Assembly (NCBI GenBank): GCA_002452295.1
Contig: DKEX01000132.1
Location: forward strand, 17,758-43,277
Direction of reading: 5' to 3'
From: Firmicutes bacterium UBA6811
GTDB taxonomy: Bacteria > Bacillota > SHA-98 > UBA4971
DNA length: 25,520 bases
The first letter of the stretch is position 1. Each line of letters starts with the position of its first letter. Below, piece by piece: positions 21,705 through 25,520 of the stretch. A program made the translations under genes and the position numbers. The notes beneath the pieces were generated by a model, which did not search any database, was not told where the DNA came from, and saw only the letters and a program-made list of their open reading frames with translations.

Positions 21705-23384
21705 TCACGCCGGCCCATAACGCGCCGCGATGGGCATCCTGCGCCCGATGCCGAAGGCCTTGCTGGTCACCTTGAGGCCGGGAGCGGCCTGACGCCGCTT
21801 ATACTCGCTCCGCCGCACGGCCCGCACCACCCACTCCACCGTGTCGCGGTCGAAGCCCGCCCGCACCAGGTCCTCGACCGACTCCCCCTCCTCGATGTAG
21901 CCGTGGAGGATGGCGTCGAGCACCTCGTAGGGCGGCAGCGTGTCCTGGTCGGTCTGGTTCGGCCGCAGCTCCGCCGACGGCGCCTTCTCTATGGTCGCCT
22001 CGGGAATGACCTCCGAGTCGCGGTTTACATAATGCGCAAGCTCGTACACCATCACCTTCGGCACGTCGGCTAGCACGGCAAGGCCCCCGCTCATGTCCCC
22101 GTAGAGCGTGCAGTAGCCCACCGCAAGCTCGCTCTTGTTCCCGGTCGTCAGCGCAAGGCACCCGAACTTGTTCGAGAATGCCATGAGGATGTTGCCGCGA
22201 ATGCGGGCCTGGATGTTCTCCTCCGTCGAGTCCTGCTCCGTCCCGGCGAAGTGTGGGGCGAGGGCATCCAGGTAGGACGCGTAGATGGACGATATCGGGA
22301 TGACCTTGAACTCGACCCCGAGGTTGGCGGCGAGCCTGCGCGAGTCCTCCACGCTGCCCCGGGACGAGTACGGGGACGGCATCGAGATCCCGAGGACGTT
22401 CCCGGCGCCCAGGGCGCGCACGGCGAGGCAGCACGTGAGCGCCGAGTCGATGCCGCCCGAGAGGCCCACCACCGCCCGCGAAAAGCCAGTCTTCCTCATG
22501 TAGTCGCTGATCCCGAGGACTAGCGCGTCGTGGACGGACTCCACCGTGTCCTGCGGCACATACGGCCCCAGGGCGCCGCCGGGCGCCGACATGTCCACCT
22601 CCTGGACGTGCTCCCTGAAGGCGGGCGCGACGACGACCGGGCGCCCGGCCGCGTCCACGGCGAGGCTGCGGCCGTCGAAGACGATCTCGTCGTTGGCTCC
22701 GACCTGGTTGACATAAAGGAACGGCACGCCATGGCGCCGGGCATGGTTGCTGATGAGCCGGTAGCGAGTGGCGTCCTTGCCGGCGTGAAACGGCGAGGCC
22801 GAGATGTTCACGAAGAGCGTCGCGCCGGCCTTCGCCAGGGCGCCCACGGGGTCGAAGTCGTACATTCGGCGGCGCGGCCAGAAGTCCGGGTCGTTCCAGG
22901 CGTCCTCGCAGACGGAGATCCCCAGCACCTCGCCCTTGAACGGCACGGGTTTCACCTCGGACGCCGGATCGAAGTAGCGCGCCTCGTCGAACACGTCGTA
23001 GGTCGGCAGGAGCGACTTGGCCTGGCTTGCCACGAGCCGCCCGCCGCAGACCAGCAGCGCGCAGTTCTGAAGCCCCTTTCCTGAGGACGTGGTGGCGGAC
23101 CGCTGCGGCGCGCCGAACAGCACCCCGACCTCCGGGAATCGCGCCGACGCCCGCCTTATCTCGTCAACGGCGCGCTCGCACGCCTCGAGGAACCAGTCCC
23201 GCTCGAGGAGGTCCCTGGGCGGGTAGCCCACCAGGAAAAGCTCGGGGAACACCACCAGGTCAACGCCCGTCCCGGCGCCCACGCCAGCCCGGCCAGCCAT
23301 ATCGGCCAGCGTGTCCAGCATCATTCGCTTGTTTCCCTCGATATCCCCGACGGTCGGGTTGAGCTGCGCGATGCACACCCTCAT
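21705..23384 (-). CDS. nadE: Glutamine-dependent NAD+ synthetase
   Basis: Last step of NAD+ synthesis: amidates nicotinic acid adenine dinucleotide using ATP and glutamine. 559 aa from ATG 23384 (GGAGTGAGG upstream). The N-terminal nitrilase-type glutaminase domain has the triad Glu48 (VVFPELFL), Lys123 (AKSLLPTYD) and Cys159 (ISVCEDAW). The C-terminal synthetase domain has the ATP pyrophosphatase loop LSGGIDSALT at 308-317, then LALTTGNKSELAVGYCTLYGD and GGLAVLADVPK. The end (KRRQAAPGLKVTSKAFGIGRR) is the usual C-terminal signature. Complete two-domain enzyme of normal length, with only a short Gly/Ala stretch at about 33-40. Confidence 0.97.
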   Translation of the reverse strand: MRVCIAQLNPTVGDIEGNKRMMLDTLADMAGRAGVGAGTGVDLVVFPELFLVGYPPRDLLERDWFLEACERAVDEIRRASARFPEVGVLFGAPQRSATTSSGKGLQNCALLVCGGRLVASQAKSLLPTYDVFDEARYFDPASEVKPVPFKGEVLGISVCEDAWNDPDFWPRRRMYDFDPVGALAKAGATLFVNISASPFHAGKDATRYRLISNHARRHGVPFLYVNQVGANDEIVFDGRSLAVDAAGRPVVVAPAFREHVQEVDMSAPGGALGPYVPQDTVESVHDALVLGISDYMRKTGFSRAVVGLSGGIDSALTCCLAVRALGAGNVLGISMPSPYSSRGSVEDSRRLAANLGVEFKVIPISSIYASYLDALAPHFAGTEQDSTEENIQARIRGNILMAFSNKFGCLALTTGNKSELAVGYCTLYGDMSGGLAVLADVPKVMVYELAHYVNRDSEVIPEATIEKAPSAELRPNQTDQDTLPPYEVLDAILHGYIEEGESVEDLVRAGFDRDTVEWVVRAVRRSEYKRRQAAPGLKVTSKAFGIGRRMPIAARYGPA

Positions 23385-23464
23385 GTCTGCCTCACTCCTG
23401 CCCAGCTCGCGGGGCAATAGCGGGCAACTCGTCCCGTCCCCGCAAGTCGTCTGCTGTCAGGTGA

Positions 23465-23473
23465 ATTATACCA
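23465..23473 (-). promoter_or_regulatory. Extended -10 promoter element for nadE
   Basis: On the minus strand TGGTATAAT, a consensus -10 with TGn extension, about 80 nt before the nadE start and 38 nt after the murJ stop. The best upstream -35-like hexamer is poorly spaced. It implies that nadE is transcribed separately from murJ. Confidence 0.6.
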
Positions 23474-23510
23474 CGGCAAGCCCCACAAGAGCGCAACAGG
23501 TGTCTCGCCT

Positions 23511-25244
23511 TCACGCCCGGACCAGCGCCCTGTAGCAGCGGCGGGCGGCGGCGGCGGCGCGCTGCACGACCTTGCGAGTGGTGTCGAGCGTGAGGCGGGC
23601 CTCGGGAACTCCGAGGACCCAGACCAGGGCCGCGTATGACAACACGCCGACCCCGACGGCGCCGAAGAGGCGCGCTGCCTGGGCGAAGACGCCGCCGCCG
23701 GGCACGTGGGCCTCGAGCGCGGCGTAGGATAGGTGCGCGAGCACCCCCATGATCGCCGAGGACAGCACGACGCGCCACAGCGACCCCAGGATGGCGCGGC
23801 CACCGATCCCCGTTGACAGGGTGGGGCAAGGGGCGGCGCTGCCGACTGGCCCCGTGCCAGGCGTGCTGGTAGCACCTGCGGTGACAGCAGTGCCCGCCGC
23901 ACGCGCCGTGCCCGAAGCCCCCGCTGAGCCCGCTGCACCCATGACGGCGACGCGCGCCCGCAGCCTCCACATGAGGGCCACAACGCCGAACACGGCGGCC
24001 AGCGAGGTCCCGAGGGCGAGGCCGCCGTGCCTCAAGGGCCCCACCAGCAGGAGGTCGGCCACGATGTTGATCCCCACGCTCGCCCCGCCGACGATCATGG
24101 GGGTGGTGGTGTCCTGGAGGGCGAAGAACGCGCGGTTGACCATGTCACGCAGGGTGATCACGCCCACCCCGACGCAGAAGAACAGCAGCGCCCAGGCGGT
24201 GGCCTCGGTCGCACGCGCGTCGAACGCCCCCCGCTCGAACGCGAGCCGCACCAGCGGCACCCGCAGCACGGCCATGCCCACCGCCACGGGCACCAGCATG
24301 AAGTTGATCATCTTCACCGACTCGGCGAACGCCCGGCCGAAGCGCGCGAAGTCGCGCGCCGCGGCGAACCCGGCGAGCGTTGGATACATGACCGTGATGA
24401 TGGCAAGCCCGAACACCCCGGGCACGAGGCCCATCAGGCGGTTGCCGTAGTTGAGCGCCGCCACGCTTCCCTCGGCGAGGCCCGAGGCCAGCACCCGGTC
24501 CACCACGAGGCCGAGCTGCCCCACGGCCGTGGCTACAAGCACCGGCCCCACCAGTGCCCCGATGCGGCGCAGCCCCGGGTCGCCAACGTCCAGCACCGGC
24601 TCCCACCGGTAGCCCAGTCGCACCAGGGCGGGCATCTGGAGCAGGGCCTGCGCCGCCACGGCCGCGACGGTGCCGGCCGCCACGGCGCCGATGCCGAACA
24701 CCGGGCCGAGGCCCAGGATGGAGGCGATGAGGACCGCGTTGAAGGCGAGGCTCACCAGGGCAGGGACGGCGAAGTTGCCCTCGGTCTGGAGCATCCCGGT
24801 GAGGATGCCCGACAGGCCCTGGAACAGGACCATCGGGAACATGATGCGGCTCATGCTCACTGTCAGCGCATGCACGGGCCCCTGAAACCCGGGGGCCACC
24901 AGCCGTGCCAGCGGGCCGGCGAAGGCCTCGCCCACCGCGACGCACGCCAGTGACAGCACGACCGTGGCGTTGATGACGGAGCTTGCCATGCGAAATGCCG
25001 CGTGGCGTCCCCGGTCCTGCCGGACCTGCGCGAACACCGGGATGAACGTGTTCCCAAGCGCCGCCCCGACGGCGGCGAAGATGAGCATGGGAATGGTCTG
25101 ACCCACGAGGTAAGCGTCGGTTGCGTAGGTCGCGCCGAACACGGCGGCGAGCGACGTCTCGCGGCCGAACCCCAGGAATTTGCTGATGATGGACACGACA
25201 ACGATGATCCCCGCTGCCTTGAACAGGCCCTCTCGAGCGCTCAA
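23511..25244 (-). CDS. murJ: Lipid II flippase MurJ (MviN family)
   Basis: Integral membrane flippase that moves lipid II across the membrane for peptidoglycan synthesis. Family features are SIISKFLGFGRETSLAAVFG, the AFAAVGAALGNTFIPVF-like segment, SRIMFPMVLFQGLSGILTGML, and NRAFFALQDTTTPM, with 13-14 hydrophobic segments over the length. The frame is open to ATG 25334, which has no clear ribosome binding site. The TTG at 25244 has GGAGG 8 nt upstream and gives the normal short N-terminus (SAREGLFKAAGIIVV), 577 aa. Between late membrane segments (about 430-483) lies an Ala/Gly/Thr-rich loop of about 50 residues not usual for the family. Confidence 0.94.
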   Translation of the reverse strand: MSAREGLFKAAGIIVVVSIISKFLGFGRETSLAAVFGATYATDAYLVGQTIPMLIFAAVGAALGNTFIPVFAQVRQDRGRHAAFRMASSVINATVVLSLACVAVGEAFAGPLARLVAPGFQGPVHALTVSMSRIMFPMVLFQGLSGILTGMLQTEGNFAVPALVSLAFNAVLIASILGLGPVFGIGAVAAGTVAAVAAQALLQMPALVRLGYRWEPVLDVGDPGLRRIGALVGPVLVATAVGQLGLVVDRVLASGLAEGSVAALNYGNRLMGLVPGVFGLAIITVMYPTLAGFAAARDFARFGRAFAESVKMINFMLVPVAVGMAVLRVPLVRLAFERGAFDARATEATAWALLFFCVGVGVITLRDMVNRAFFALQDTTTPMIVGGASVGINIVADLLLVGPLRHGGLALGTSLAAVFGVVALMWRLRARVAVMGAAGSAGASGTARAAGTAVTAGATSTPGTGPVGSAAPCPTLSTGIGGRAILGSLWRVVLSSAIMGVLAHLSYAALEAHVPGGGVFAQAARLFGAVGVGVLSYAALVWVLGVPEARLTLDTTRKVVQRAAAAARRCYRALVRA

Positions 25245-25520
25245 GAAACCAGCCTCCAGCTTCGAACCGGGACGCTCACGCCCGCCCTCGGCGTCACTGC
25301 GGCGGCCGTAGCGGCTGTGGCGCCGGGATGGCATGATCGCGGCACAGGTCCGGCTCCGTGTGACACGTCCGCACAGTCCGCATACCTGACCTGGCCCGCA
25401 GCCTGCCTTCCAGGTCTCCGGTTCTGTTCGTCATCCGGACTGCCTTTTCCTCTATGTCGATTTCGAGGTGGCCATCTGGTACAGTCCTCCTGAGTCAGGC
25501 AAGGCAGCGGCGGGGCGGCC
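25245..25520. other. Upstream region of murJ, nothing assigned
   Basis: No gene is supported. AGGAGG at about 25490 on the minus strand precedes an ATG that reads only seven codons. Another minus-strand frame enters from the right edge and ends at the murJ TTG, but its composition (many Cys, His, Arg, Pro) looks noncoding. A plus-strand frame from 25454 to the edge has no ribosome binding site. Confidence 0.4.

Noticed and set aside
1..25520. CRISPR array, tRNA, rRNA or complete insertion sequence
   Set aside because: I saw no regularly spaced direct repeats of CRISPR size, no tRNA or rRNA signature and no transposase gene in the window.

Overview
The window is high-GC bacterial DNA, almost all coding on the minus strand. 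Shine-Dalgarno sites are strong and several starts are GTG or TTG. The gene set (two LacI-family regulators, two CUT1 sugar importers without their own ATPase, glutamine-dependent NadE, MurJ, ThrB/ThrC) fits a high-GC, possibly thermophilic member of the Bacillota. That placement is inference; there is no rRNA or tRNA here to test it. Both sugar-binding proteins have ordinary signal peptides with no lipoprotein cysteine, which would suit an envelope with an outer membrane better than a classical single-membrane Gram-positive.

Region A (1-5950, minus strand) is a sugar-uptake operon. It reads lacI1, solute-binding protein, two CUT1 permeases, then an unrecognised protein that runs off the left edge. 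Upstream of lacI1 lies a head-to-tail array of three 14-bp operator-like units (5906-5947). Region B (about 5950-8370) looks like a scar zone. It holds three hairpins, two of them perfect 17- and 18-bp stems, an orphan beta-class DNA methyltransferase, a fragment apparently fused from two dipeptide-permease genes, and a fragment of a GH2-type glycosidase.

Region C (8377-17106, minus strand) is the most informative part and reads as a dextran / isomalto-oligosaccharide utilisation operon. In transcription order it has a cytoplasmic GH15 enzyme of isomaltose-glucohydrolase type, a secreted stand-alone glucodextranase-C-like module, a second secreted beta-sandwich protein, a solute-binding protein, two permeases, and a secreted GH66 dextranase. 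Its promoter (TTGACA, 17 bp, TACATT) carries a perfect 16-bp palindrome at the start site. A divergent promoter (TTGACA, 17 bp, TAAGAT) reads rightward into lacI2. The simplest model is that lacI2 controls the operon: outside the cell GH66 cuts dextran, the importer takes up the oligosaccharides, and GH15 releases glucose inside.

Region D (18319-25520) is housekeeping: a short AbrB/MazE-like ORF on the plus strand, then thrB, thrC, nadE and murJ on the minus strand, with recognisable extended -10 promoters before thrC and nadE.

The most unusual general signal is that GH15, GH66, ThrB, ThrC, MurJ and the left-edge protein each contain an in-frame low-complexity segment of roughly 30-105 residues, mostly Ala/Gly rich, inside an otherwise conserved sequence. 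The permeases, binding proteins and regulators do not.
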